The notes under the pieces were generated by a model that was not told the origin of the DNA, searched no databases, and saw nothing but the letters and a program-made list of their open reading frames with translations. Made by a program: the position numbers and the translations under genes. From NCBI GenBank assembly GCA_028282465.1, contig JANQHX010000019.1, positions 1-50,236 on the forward strand: a stretch of 50,236 nucleotides of DNA, read 5' to 3'. Source of the stretch: Gynuella sp. GTDB taxonomy: Bacteria > Pseudomonadota > Gammaproteobacteria > Pseudomonadales > Natronospirillaceae. Of this stretch, positions 11,877 to 23,693 are shown piece after piece. How positions within the stretch are numbered: the first letter of the stretch is position 1; each line of letters starts with the position of its first letter.

Positions 11877-11894
11877 GTAATATGCTTATAATTT

Positions 11895-11922
11895 AAAAGC
11901 CTCTAAATGAGGCTTTTTTTTC
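11895..11922 (+). terminator. Intrinsic terminator of gltA, possibly bidirectional
   Basis: A 9-bp stem (11895-11903 with 11909-11917) has a 5-nt loop and runs into eight T residues, 18 nt past the gltA stop. The A-rich left flank could let it also stop the DUF72 transcript from the other side. Confidence 0.85.
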
Positions 11923-12026
11923 ACCTGTTATTTATGCCAGTTATAAAATATATGACTAATATTATTCAGATAATAAATACTCAGTATTCATATTATTTTA
12001 ATTTAATGTTTGTTGTTTGATTATTT

Positions 12027-12881
12027 TTAAAACAAATCTGTTTGCCCGCGGCCATTATTTAATTCTTTTATATTCATTATCTGACGAAACATATTCGCAA
12101 ATTCGGGGATATAACGCTCATTTGGTACGTGAAAAAACACATAAGGATTACGGTCTTCTATTAACCATTGGTTAATCTTTTTTGCCCAATTCTGGAGCAC
12201 ATCTTTGACATTATTTAAGTCAGGAGACGCCATAATTCTGACTAGAGGCTGGCTAGTAAAGGCACAGGGTCGAACATTGAGTTTTGGCTTTCGTTCTAAC
12301 TCCTGGTGATACAGACTTAAATTTTCACCGGTGAGAATGTCTGATAAATGTTCCTGGTTTCGATAAAGTGATCTGGTATCAAAACTAACCCGCTCGACCC
12401 CTCGCTCAAACAGCAGCCTATTGAGCGATCGCTCATGTTCCGACTTGTCAAAGAAGCACGGGTGCCTAAGTTCAACGGCAACGTCTATGTCCTTAGGTAA
12501 GCCATCTAAATACTTCATTAAATCTTCAACAGCCAGATAACTGAATTCAGGAGGCAGTTGCAGCATAAAAGGCCCCAGCTTACTCCCCAGGGGCTCAAGT
12601 ATGTTTAGAAACTCTGTGGTCTCTGCTTGGCATTGAGTTAGCTTTTTACGGTGGGTTATTTCAGAGGGAAATTTAAAACAAAATCTAAACTCTTCAGGTG
12701 TTTGCTCATTCCACCGCTTTACCAGATCTGGTTTTGGCAGCGCATAAAAAGTGGTGTTACCTTCTACCGCATTGAAATGTTGTGAGTAAAACTCCAAACC
12801 ACCCTGTAAAAAATCAGGCCAGTTTGGATGGTTCCAGGCGGGGGCGCCCATCCTAAGCCCTGGAATGGACGCAGATTTCAT
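12027..12881 (-). CDS. DUF72 family protein (YecE-like)
   Basis: The 284-residue cytoplasmic protein belongs to the DUF72/YecE family, which has a TIM-barrel-like fold and no firmly established reaction. Characteristic stretches are GAPAWNHPNW near the N-terminus, the EGNTTFYALP segment, FRFCFKFPSEITH, LPPEFSY, DVAVELRHPCFF and the late YVFFHVPNE. It starts 6 bp after the topA stop, so it is almost certainly co-transcribed with topA. Beyond it lies about 150 bp of AT-rich DNA before the gltA terminator. Confidence 0.88.
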   Translation of the reverse strand: MKSASIPGLRMGAPAWNHPNWPDFLQGGLEFYSQHFNAVEGNTTFYALPKPDLVKRWNEQTPEEFRFCFKFPSEITHRKKLTQCQAETTEFLNILEPLGSKLGPFMLQLPPEFSYLAVEDLMKYLDGLPKDIDVAVELRHPCFFDKSEHERSLNRLLFERGVERVSFDTRSLYRNQEHLSDILTGENLSLYHQELERKPKLNVRPCAFTSQPLVRIMASPDLNNVKDVLQNWAKKINQWLIEDRNPYVFFHVPNERYIPEFANMFRQIMNIKELNNGRGQTDLF

Positions 12882-12887
12882 AATGAC

Positions 12888-15539
12888 TTACTTTTTCTTT
12901 TTAGCTGGAGCTTTCTTCGCTGGTTTTTCTTGAATATCCCATTTGCCATTAGCATAAAATGCTTTCCAACCCGTAGCCTTGCCTTCAATTTCAGTCATAA
13001 CATACTGCTCTTTGGTTTTACGACTGTACCGAATGACGGTGGGATTGCCTTCATTATCTGCTACTGGCGCTGAGAATAGAAACTCATACTTCGGATCTAT
13101 TTCGGCTTTGTGCGGCAGTATTTCCTTCACCAATGGTGGCCGGGTTTCACGGTTTTTAGGAAATTGGCTAGCGGCCAAGAACATGCCGGACGCTCCGTCG
13201 CGAAGTACATAGGTGTCTTCTACTTTTTCACACTTGAGCTCAGGCATCGGCACCGGATCCATCTTTGGTGGTGCAGGTTCACCATTTTTCAACAGCTTAC
13301 GGGTGTTTTTACAGGCATCGTTGGTGCAATCAAAATACTTACCAAAGCGGCCTGTTTTTAACTGCATTTCACTGCCACATTTATCGCACTCAAGTACTGG
13401 CCCGTCATAACCCTTGATCTTAAACTCGCCCTCTTCGATCTCATAGCCGGGGCAGTCTGGGTTATTACCGCAAATGTGAATTTTTCGATGCTCGTCAATG
13501 AGGTGGCTTTCCATTGCAGTACCACAAATGGAGCATCGTTTCTTGTTGATCAGCAAACGAGACTCAGCTTCATCATCAGCATCGACACTGATGACTTCAT
13601 CACCAGGAATCAAATTAATAGTGGTTTTACAGCGCTCCTTGGGCGGCAGCGCATAACCTGAACAGCCCAAGAACACACCTGTACTGCCGTTGCGAATCTG
13701 CATTTTTCTGCCACAGGTAGGGCAGTCAATATCAGTGGGAACCGGCTCGTTGGCGCGCATTCCATCATCACTCTGAGCTTTATCCAGCTTAAGAGTGAAG
13801 TCTTTGTAGAAATTGTTGAGAACGTCTTTCCACCTTGATTCACCCGTGGCGATATGGTCCAACTGCTCTTCCATGTTGGCGGTAAAGTTGTAATCCAATA
13901 AATCTGAAAAACTTTCCACCAGTCTTTCAGTCACAATGTCGCCCATTTTTTCGGCATAAAATCGTCTATTTTTTAGGGTGACATAGCCTCGATCTTGAAT
14001 GGTTGAAATAATAGACGCATAGGTTGACGGACGACCAATGTTTCGCTTTTCCAGTTCCTTAACTAAGGAAGCCTCGGTGAATCTTGCTGTGGGCTTGGTG
14101 AAGTGTTGGGTCGGCAATAGCTCATCAAGATTCAGCTGGTCATCGACTTTAACATCAGGCAATTCAATATCTTCGTCACTCTTGGATATTGCCGACATGA
14201 CTCTGGTGTAACCATCAAAGGTTAAAATTCGACCCTTGGTTTTTAATTCAAAATCACCGGCGGTGACCGAGATGGTTGTGCTCAGGTATTTTGCTGGCAT
14301 CATTTGGCAAGCCACAAATCGACGCCAAATCAGCTCGTATAATCGTTGAGCATCGCGCTCCATAGCAGACAGGCTGTCACCTTTTACAGAGACATCCGAT
14401 GGCCGAATGGCTTCGTGAGCTTCTTGCGCACCTTCTTTACTACCGTAAACCTTAGGGGCTTCAGGAAGGTATTTATTGCCGAAGTTGTCTTCAATGTATT
14501 CCCGCACTGAATTCACTGCGTCTTGGCTCAGGTTTGTAGAGTCAGTACGCATGTAGGTGATGTGGCCAGCTTCGTATAATCGTTGAGCCAACATCATGGT
14601 TTTCTTAACACTGAAGCCTAGTCGAGTACTGGCGGCTTGTTGCAATGTGGAGGTAATAAACGGCGCTGACGGCTTGCTGCTTGTGGGCCTGTCTTCTCTA
14701 GCACTGACCACAAACGACTGCTGCTCAAGATCAGCCACCATGGTGTCGCTTTGTTCTTTCGAGTTCGGCCGGTAGTTTTCACCCTTAAACTTAGCAACTT
14801 CAAGCTTGAGTTTATGAGCCGCTTTACTTACGTTGGCATGCAGCTGCCAAAATTCTTCTGGAATAAAGGCTCTGATCTCTCTTTCACGTTCGACAATCAG
14901 CCGCACAGCTACCGATTGAACACGCCCTGCTGAAAGTCCTCTGGCAATTTTGCCCCATAACAGGGGTGACACCATGTAGCCAACCACACGATCTAAGAAG
15001 CGTCTGGCCTGCTGAGCATCGACTCGGTGTTGATCAACCTGACCCGGATCTTTAAAAGCTTCTTGAATAGCCGACTTGGTAATTTCGTTAAACACCACCC
15101 GACGATAGCGGCTGTCATCACCACCAATGGCTTCTTTCAAGTGCCAGGCTATGGCTTCCCCTTCCCTATCCAAATCCGTTGCAAGATAGATGGTGTCTGC
15201 ATCTTCAGCGAGTTTTTTGAGCTCATCGACTACCTTTTCTTTATTAGGTAGCACTTCATAATTTGCGGTCCAATCCTCTTCTGGATTAATACCCATACGA
15301 GCAATAAGTTGTTCCTTTGCCTTTTTGGCCTTGTGAATGGCTTTTTGCTCGGGGGACAACTTACGAGTCTCGGCGGCGGCTTTAGCTCTGGCTTTAGGAT
15401 CAACAGGCTTAGTTTTACCGCTTACGGGCAAGTCACGAATATGCCCAACAGAACTCTTTACCAGGAAGTTCTTACCCAAATATTTGTTGATAGTTTTGGC
15501 CTTTGCTGGAGACTCAACAATTACCAGAGACTTACCCAT
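12888..15539 (-). CDS. topA: DNA topoisomerase I
   Basis: The 883-residue type IA topoisomerase relaxes negative supercoils by transient single-strand cleavage. The TOPRIM domain opens with [13 protein letters not shown] and carries [13 protein letters not shown]. The catalytic tyrosine is Y329 in [21 protein letters not shown] is also present. The C-terminus has Cys4-type zinc ribbons ([40 protein letters not shown]) and a lysine-rich tail (KKAPAKKKK), as in the E. coli-type enzyme. Length is close to the usual 865-880. It heads a two-gene unit with the DUF72 gene. A candidate promoter lies about 60 bp upstream. Confidence 0.97.
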   Translation of the reverse strand: MGKSLVIVESPAKAKTINKYLGKNFLVKSSVGHIRDLPVSGKTKPVDPKARAKAAAETRKLSPEQKAIHKAKKAKEQLIARMGINPEEDWTANYEVLPNKEKVVDELKKLAEDADTIYLATDLDREGEAIAWHLKEAIGGDDSRYRRVVFNEITKSAIQEAFKDPGQVDQHRVDAQQARRFLDRVVGYMVSPLLWGKIARGLSAGRVQSVAVRLIVEREREIRAFIPEEFWQLHANVSKAAHKLKLEVAKFKGENYRPNSKEQSDTMVADLEQQSFVVSAREDRPTSSKPSAPFITSTLQQAASTRLGFSVKKTMMLAQRLYEAGHITYMRTDSTNLSQDAVNSVREYIEDNFGNKYLPEAPKVYGSKEGAQEAHEAIRPSDVSVKGDSLSAMERDAQRLYELIWRRFVACQMMPAKYLSTTISVTAGDFELKTKGRILTFDGYTRVMSAISKSDEDIELPDVKVDDQLNLDELLPTQHFTKPTARFTEASLVKELEKRNIGRPSTYASIISTIQDRGYVTLKNRRFYAEKMGDIVTERLVESFSDLLDYNFTANMEEQLDHIATGESRWKDVLNNFYKDFTLKLDKAQSDDGMRANEPVPTDIDCPTCGRKMQIRNGSTGVFLGCSGYALPPKERCKTTINLIPGDEVISVDADDEAESRLLINKKRCSICGTAMESHLIDEHRKIHICGNNPDCPGYEIEEGEFKIKGYDGPVLECDKCGSEMQLKTGRFGKYFDCTNDACKNTRKLLKNGEPAPPKMDPVPMPELKCEKVEDTYVLRDGASGMFLAASQFPKNRETRPPLVKEILPHKAEIDPKYEFLFSAPVADNEGNPTVIRYSRKTKEQYVMTEIEGKATGWKAFYANGKWDIQEKPAKKAPAKKKK

Positions 15540-15602
15540 ATTGTTCTCACAATCCTAAAAATTACATCACCAACAGATTTTGTTAGTGGTTAAAAACGTG
15601 GA

Positions 15603-15631
15603 GATATATAGCTTTGTTATCTCCGGGTCAA
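15603..15631 (-). promoter_or_regulatory. Candidate promoter of topA
   Basis: On the minus strand TTGACC (15631-15626), a 17-bp spacer and TATATC (15608-15603) are present, with an overlapping TATATA at 15 bp. A 7-bp inverted repeat (GGAGATA / TATCTCC) covers the -10 region. The predicted leader is about 55 nt. Confidence 0.45.
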
Positions 15632-15833
15632 GTTAAGCTGTCATTAAAATGGCAGCTGCCGCTGTTTAAAAATATAAATGTTGTTCAAAAATTATCAGGT
15701 TAGGAATCACATTTCTGACTACTTTTTAAACTAATTTAAACCACGAATTATCCGTGCATTTTTCTACCGATATTTGAAACGATGCTAGAATAAAACCCAG
15801 TAACGTCAAATTTATCCTACAGAAATTAATCTT

Positions 15834-16574
15834 ATGACTTTATTAGTTTTAGTTGTTTTCGTGCTTCTATCCTTGGTTATCGGCGGGGTTTGGATGTCTA
15901 ATCAGGCATCAAAAAAACAACAACAGAAAGTCCAAGATAAGGCCCGAATTCGAAAACTCAAACAACTGGCAGTTGATGTTGAAGAAGTTTTAGGAACCCT
16001 AAGGCACTACAAAACAGACCCTGAGCTGCTGAAATTGGTTTGCAATTATTTAATTGGCGAAACAGAAAGAAGAATTCAGATTGACTCTGAAAATGCTGAA
16101 GCACTGGCAGATATGGAGAGAGTTCGAGCTATTTATGCTGATTTGGAAAACTTAAAAGATGGCAAAGGCGGTGTCATACCGGCAAACGATCGTCAAATAG
16201 CCATCATGAAAAGGCATTTCATTAAAACCATGAAACTTGTGAAGCATATGTCTGCAAAAAGCACCATCAATGAAATGGAAGCACAGGAGCATATTCGTAC
16301 CTTGAGGCATTTAATGTTAAGGCTGGAAGTGGATGCTTATATGTCTCAGGCCGAGAAAGCCAGACTCAACGAAGACAACATGACAGCAGGAAATCTATTT
16401 AAACACGCTAAAGAAATATTGGTGGCCAGTGAAGTGGGTTACGATGGCAAAACCGAAGAAATAAAAAATATTTCGAAAAAAATTGCCAGCCTTTACACCA
16501 CAGTCGATAGCTTGAAGGACAAAAGTGAATCTGATGAAAGTCAACCTGAAAACCAAAGCCATGAACAAAACTAA
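15834..16574 (+). CDS. Unknown membrane-anchored helical protein
   Basis: I do not recognise a named family. The 246-residue product has one N-terminal transmembrane segment (about residues 2-21) followed by a basic, Lys/Gln-rich stretch. The rest is a long, highly charged, probably all-helical cytoplasmic region (E, K, R, L-rich; coiled-coil-like around 30-130 and 150-230) with a hydrophilic tail ending in ESQPENQSHEQN. No cysteines suggest metal binding. It is divergent from topA across 294 bp and convergent with the DUF1653 gene, whose stop is 2 bp from its own. Base composition resembles the neighbours, so I see no sign of transfer. A structural or scaffolding role is possible but unproven. 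Confidence 0.8.
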   Translation: MTLLVLVVFVLLSLVIGGVWMSNQASKKQQQKVQDKARIRKLKQLAVDVEEVLGTLRHYKTDPELLKLVCNYLIGETERRIQIDSENAEALADMERVRAIYADLENLKDGKGGVIPANDRQIAIMKRHFIKTMKLVKHMSAKSTINEMEAQEHIRTLRHLMLRLEVDAYMSQAEKARLNEDNMTAGNLFKHAKEILVASEVGYDGKTEEIKNISKKIASLYTTVDSLKDKSESDESQPENQSHEQN

Positions 16575-16576
16575 CA

Positions 16577-16783
16577 CTAGTCTGAAATTTTCTTAAACCT
16601 GGATACTAGTGTTCCGTCCACTTCTACCTCTTCTAAAAACATAGCAAGAGGCCGCACCCACCAGCTGTAATCACCGTACTGACATTGATATAGAACCAGA
16701 TCCTCTTCGGTTTCAGAGTGCTTCACTATTTTGTCTACCAAATAAAATTGTCCTTTGTAGTGTTGGTATAAACCTTTATCCAA
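16577..16783 (-). CDS. DUF1653 family small protein
   Basis: The 68-residue protein has the compact DUF1653 pattern: Y-x-H-Y-K-G near the start (YQHYKGQFYLV), a central LVLYQCQYGDYSWWVRPLAMF and a final EVDGTLVSRFKKI. Function is unknown; the domain is a small beta-rich fold common in proteobacteria. It sits between the terminator behind fadA and the convergent 246-residue gene. A DUF1653 gene close to topA and fadBA also occurs in Pseudomonas, as I recall. Confidence 0.85.
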   Translation of the reverse strand: MDKGLYQHYKGQFYLVDKIVKHSETEEDLVLYQCQYGDYSWWVRPLAMFLEEVEVDGTLVSRFKKISD

Positions 16784-16801
16784 TTCATATCTCCTTAAAA
16801 C

Positions 16802-16830
16802 AAAAAAAGCCTCAGAAGAGGCTTAAAAAA
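16802..16830 (-). terminator. Intrinsic terminator of fadBA
   Basis: A 7-bp stem (16807-16813 with 16818-16824) with a 4-nt loop is flanked by runs of A on both sides. It therefore gives a U-tract in either direction. It lies 27 nt after the fadA stop on the minus strand. Confidence 0.85.
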
Positions 16831-16850
16831 GGTCTAAGGATTATAACAAT

Positions 16851-20194
<3,344 letters not shown>

Positions 20195-20244
20195 TCCTAC
20201 CTCCCGAGTTGTTTTTTGATCACCTTATATATTTAAACAAGAGT

Positions 20245-20262
20245 TTCAAACACTCGTTTGAA
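20245..20262. promoter_or_regulatory. PsrA-like operator upstream of fadBA
   Basis: A perfect 7-bp inverted repeat TTCAAAC-N4-GTTTGAA (20245-20251, 20256-20262) is present. It matches the CAAAC-N(2-4)-GTTTG pattern known for the TetR-type fatty-acid regulator PsrA, which represses fadBA in Pseudomonas. On the minus strand it overlaps a plausible -35 (GTTTGA) 16 bp from TATAAG. Confidence 0.6.
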
Positions 20263-20376
20263 TTATTTTACGAACTCCTTAGGAAATATAGATGTAGAAC
20301 GGCAAACTCGTAGAAATAGTTTCCAGAAAATCAATAATCTGTTCGATTAAACCTATTAAAATTTAAGAAACTCTGA

Positions 20377-20856
20377 TTATGGACTAGGCAGGCTTTTAGC
20401 AGTTTCTAAGATATAAGGAAGCAATGATTCATCAGATTCATTCCACGACACACCGGAATAGTCTGCACCTAATTCAAGCCCTGTCACGGCGTCTTTAAGT
20501 TTAGGAAGATGGTTTTGAAGCCATAGCAGATCGGCTTCAGAAGCACGGTTTGTGGAGGCCCAAGTCCAGCCATCAGGCAGGTAAATACCAGATTCGCCTG
20601 TTGTTCTAAGAACAATGCAGGTTTGTTTGCGAACCTCGGTTATTGGGTAGCAATAAAAGTATTGAGACTCTTCTTGCTTGTTAATACGCCCATCAATGGA
20701 TAAATCAGGAACTGTTTGCTGACGAACCTTATACCCGGAGATGAGCGCTTCTTGTCGCATTCGAGCTAATTTTTGATCCCGCTTTGAGGGCTTAAACCAC
20801 AAAACAGAGCCCACCAAAAATAAAACGCAAAAGCCAACAACAGCAAAGGGCAACAT
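20377..20856 (-). CDS. Unknown inner-membrane-anchored protein
   Basis: I do not recognise the family. The 159-residue product has an N-terminal transmembrane segment (about residues 3-23, LPFAVVGFCVLFLVGSVLWF) and then a KPSKRDQK basic stretch, so the rest is probably cytoplasmic. The soluble part includes YFYCYPITEVRKQTCIVL, LPDGWTWAS and a late LELGADYSGVSWNES, giving a mixed alpha/beta impression. It begins 6 bp after the upstream 233-residue Cys-rich gene and is probably translated with it. The two genes sit between uup and fadBA. About 180 bp with the fadBA operator follow it. Confidence 0.8.
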   Translation of the reverse strand: MLPFAVVGFCVLFLVGSVLWFKPSKRDQKLARMRQEALISGYKVRQQTVPDLSIDGRINKQEESQYFYCYPITEVRKQTCIVLRTTGESGIYLPDGWTWASTNRASEADLLWLQNHLPKLKDAVTGLELGADYSGVSWNESDESLLPYILETAKSLPSP

Positions 20857-20862
20857 GACGAC

Positions 20863-21564
20863 TTATCCTTCAAAATGCCCCAAGTCGGTATCTTCCATGA
20901 AGGCATGTCGAATTTTTGCCAATTGGGCTTCTAAACTGTAACCCACACTGGAAGACATGGTGAAGAAACTCAGTAATGCTTTAAGGTTTGAATCATCGGA
21001 ACTCGCACTGTGTACCCGTTGCCAGAGGGCCTGATTCACTAACCTTAGCTCTTGGTTCAGTTCAATGAGTCCATTTAAATTCCAATCCGGGGATTCACCA
21101 GATTGCTTACGGTAATACTGGCGCATTAAATAAGTACCCACAGCCCGAATAATAAACTCAGATTGACTGCTAAAAGGAAGGTGGGTGAACGCCATGGGCT
21201 TGTTTTTACTCAAAATCGGGCAGGTACTGTTGGCCATAATAAATCCCATCAGTGACCTTAAGCCTTCTTCAATACCTGTGGTTTTGACATAGGTTCTTTC
21301 TGGTGTTTCAACCTCAACCTTCACTGTTCCTTTGCCAGGCTTTTGGCTGAACTCTTCAACCACTCTTTGCATATCCACAGCCGCTGGGCAGCGGACATGC
21401 TCTTCTTTCGAAAGGGGACAATTTGAGCACTGACAGTTACCCAAGCGTGTCCATTCTGCAGGGGTATTGCTTCTTGTCGTACCGTTAGAGGCATCACTTG
21501 TGTCAATTAAGTATTCAAGGGTTTCTTTGCTTTCCAGAAAATGAAATTTATAGGTGACAGTCAT
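20863..21564 (-). CDS. Conserved-looking Cys-motif protein of unknown function (possibly DUF6901)
   Basis: The 233-residue soluble protein has a compact cysteine cluster C44-x-C46-x2-C49-x9-C59, with H56 between, and a further CP at C115 (NSTCPILSKNKPMAF). This could hold zinc or an iron-sulfur centre. The first 30 residues (TVTYKFHFLESKETLEYLID) look like a beta-rich start, and the C-terminal half is helical. I associate this architecture with proteins labelled DUF6901 in marine gammaproteobacteria, but this is recollection. It precedes the membrane-anchored gene by 6 bp. No enzyme motif is visible. Confidence 0.75.
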   Translation of the reverse strand: MTVTYKFHFLESKETLEYLIDTSDASNGTTRSNTPAEWTRLGNCQCSNCPLSKEEHVRCPAAVDMQRVVEEFSQKPGKGTVKVEVETPERTYVKTTGIEEGLRSLMGFIMANSTCPILSKNKPMAFTHLPFSSQSEFIIRAVGTYLMRQYYRKQSGESPDWNLNGLIELNQELRLVNQALWQRVHSASSDDSNLKALLSFFTMSSSVGYSLEAQLAKIRHAFMEDTDLGHFEG

Positions 21565-21671
21565 GAATGCTCCTAAATCTGCTTGCTGTGCGAAGCCTGC
21601 CTTAATGTTTATAGTAATTTTTTTTACCTACGAGCTATTAATAGTGTAACTTTATTTTGCGACATTAAATC

Positions 21672-23561
21672 CTATTTCCTACCCATTTGATCAAGCATAT
21701 CTTCTATTTCCAACCATCTTTCCATCTTTTCTTCGAGCTGGTTCTCAGTTATTTGAAGCTGATCTAATATGGGTTGCGTTTTAGAAAAATCTTGTTGATA
21801 AAAGTCTGGGGCGTTAGCTTTTTCTTGTAAATCCGCCAAGGTTTTTTCCAGAGTTTCAATTTCGCTAGGTAATGAATCGTACTCTCGTTGAATCTTGTAG
21901 CTTAATTTGGTGTTTGTTTTTTGCTCTGGTTTTTTAGGGGTTTCTGGCTTAACGGATTTTTCTGGTATCTGTTGATTAGATGGTGATCTGGACATGGCTT
22001 TCCAATCGCTGTAGCCACCGATCCATTCAGAAATTTTACCATCTCCTTCAAATACCCAACTTTGGGTTGCGACTGAATCTACAAACTCCCGGTCATGGCT
22101 AACCAATAATAGAGTTCCCGAAAAATCTAATAATAACTCTTCTAACAATTCCAGGGTTTCCATATCCAAGTCGTTTGTTGGTTCATCCATCACCAACAAA
22201 TTAAACGACTTAGAAAACAGTCGAGCTAACAGCAGCCGATTTTTTTCACCCCCAGAGAGAATTGACACTGGGCCTCTTGATCTTTCCGGACTAAATAAAA
22301 AATCCTGTAGGTAGCCATAGATATGTTTTTTACCCTGGGCTGTTTCAATAAAGTCTCGGCCGCCTGACACCACATCAGACACTGTCATGTCATCGTTAAG
22401 TTGTTCTCGACTTTGATCAAAATAAGCAACCTCTAGCTTGGTTCCTTCTTTAATATTCCCTGTGTCGGCTTTAAGTTGCCCTAGCAATAATTTGATTAAG
22501 GTTGATTTACCAATTCCATTTGGCCCGAGAAGCGCGATTTTATCGCCGCGCATAATTCGAGAAGAAAAACCACTGACCAATTTCTTGTCTGCGATCGTGA
22601 AATCCAGTTTTTCTATTTCATAGACTAATTTGCCAGAACGCTCCGCTTCAGATAACACCATTTTTGCGCTACCTGAACGTTCTCTGCGCGCCTTACGTTC
22701 TTCTCTTAATTTCTTAAGCGCCCGAACACGCCCCTCATTTCTTGTTCTTCTGGCTTTAATGCCCTGTCGAATCCAAACCTCTTCCTGAGCTAGTTTTTTA
22801 TCAAAAAGTTTATTTTGAGCTTCTTCTTCCTCTAGAAGTTTTTGCTTCTGCTCCAGATAAGATTTGTAGTCCCCAGGAAAGGTAGTGAGCTTTCCACGGT
22901 CTAATTCAACAATATGGGTTGAAACTCGATTGATAAATGCACGGTCATGGGATACGAATACCAATGTTCCCTGCCAACTGGCCAGATACTCTTCTAACCA
23001 ACTAATGGCATCAATATCTAAATGGTTTGTGGGCTCATCCAGCAGTAAAATGTCAGGTTCTGTCACCAGAGCTCTTGCGAGCAGCACTCTTCGCTGCCAA
23101 CCGCCGGAAAGTTGATTTAAACTTTTTTTACCATCCAGTGCCATCATGGATAAAACACGGTCTACTTTGTTAGCAACGGACCAACCATCTAAGTGATCAA
23201 TTTGCTCTTGTAGTTCATGGAGCCTGGACGGGTTGTGATCAGTTTGAGTAACCGCTTCGTATTCACTCAATAAATCGGACACTTTGCCAAAGGCCTGTGC
23301 AACTATTTCGTTGACGGTTACGTCCAAGTGTTCAGGAAGCTCCTGTGCCATAGCAGTAATTTTGACATTGCCTGCGTTTACAATCTCGCCATCGTCAGGG
23401 TTTTGCTCTTGCAACAGAATTTTTAACAGAGAACTTTTGCCAGCACCGTTACGGCCAATCAGGCAAAGCCGGTCTCCATTGTTTATAGTGAGATTAGCCT
23501 GATCCAACAAAGGTGAAGCGCCGAAGGCCAGGGAGACTTGGTTAAGAGAGAGTAAAGACAT
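21672..23561 (-). CDS. uup: ABC-F family ATPase Uup
   Basis: The 629-residue soluble protein has two ABC domains and no membrane segments. The first domain has Walker A GRNGAGKSS, signature LSGGWQRR, Walker B LLLDEPTNHLD and SHDRAF. The inter-domain linker is the basic P-site-type helical region (about 235-310, KARRTRNEGRVRALKKLR). The second domain has GPNGIGKST, LSGGEKNRLLLAR and MDEPTNDLD. A C-terminal coiled coil (about 555-629) follows, typical of Uup and important for its DNA/ribosome binding. Length is near E. coli Uup (635). It is divergent from the RND pair. Confidence 0.93.
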   Translation of the reverse strand: MSLLSLNQVSLAFGASPLLDQANLTINNGDRLCLIGRNGAGKSSLLKILLQEQNPDDGEIVNAGNVKITAMAQELPEHLDVTVNEIVAQAFGKVSDLLSEYEAVTQTDHNPSRLHELQEQIDHLDGWSVANKVDRVLSMMALDGKKSLNQLSGGWQRRVLLARALVTEPDILLLDEPTNHLDIDAISWLEEYLASWQGTLVFVSHDRAFINRVSTHIVELDRGKLTTFPGDYKSYLEQKQKLLEEEEAQNKLFDKKLAQEEVWIRQGIKARRTRNEGRVRALKKLREERKARRERSGSAKMVLSEAERSGKLVYEIEKLDFTIADKKLVSGFSSRIMRGDKIALLGPNGIGKSTLIKLLLGQLKADTGNIKEGTKLEVAYFDQSREQLNDDMTVSDVVSGGRDFIETAQGKKHIYGYLQDFLFSPERSRGPVSILSGGEKNRLLLARLFSKSFNLLVMDEPTNDLDMETLELLEELLLDFSGTLLLVSHDREFVDSVATQSWVFEGDGKISEWIGGYSDWKAMSRSPSNQQIPEKSVKPETPKKPEQKTNTKLSYKIQREYDSLPSEIETLEKTLADLQEKANAPDFYQQDFSKTQPILDQLQITENQLEEKMERWLEIEDMLDQMGRK

Positions 23562-23583
23562 GTATTACTTACTAAGAATTTTT

Positions 23584-23653
23584 GAGGGGCGAATGATTCC
23601 AAAAGCTGAGAGCTTTTTCAAAGCTTTCGCTTGTATTCGTTCATTCACCCCTC
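23584..23653. repeat. 13-bp inverted repeat in the uup / RND divergent promoter region
   Basis: GAGGGGCGAATGA (23584-23596) is mirrored by TCATTCACCCCTC (23641-23653) with one mismatch and a 44-bp gap. Inside lies a perfect 7-bp hairpin (23601-23607 with 23611-23617). It lies in the 132 bp between the two divergent genes and could be an operator pair or a cruciform. Confidence 0.55.
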
Positions 23654-23693
23654 ACTTACAGCTTTTAAAATCATCAACTTCAGGGACATCCTA

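Noticed and set aside
11940-12026. Very AT-rich stretch between the gltA terminator and the DUF72 gene.
   Set aside because: Only short, weak palindromes were seen. Nothing supports an origin, attachment site or RNA gene.
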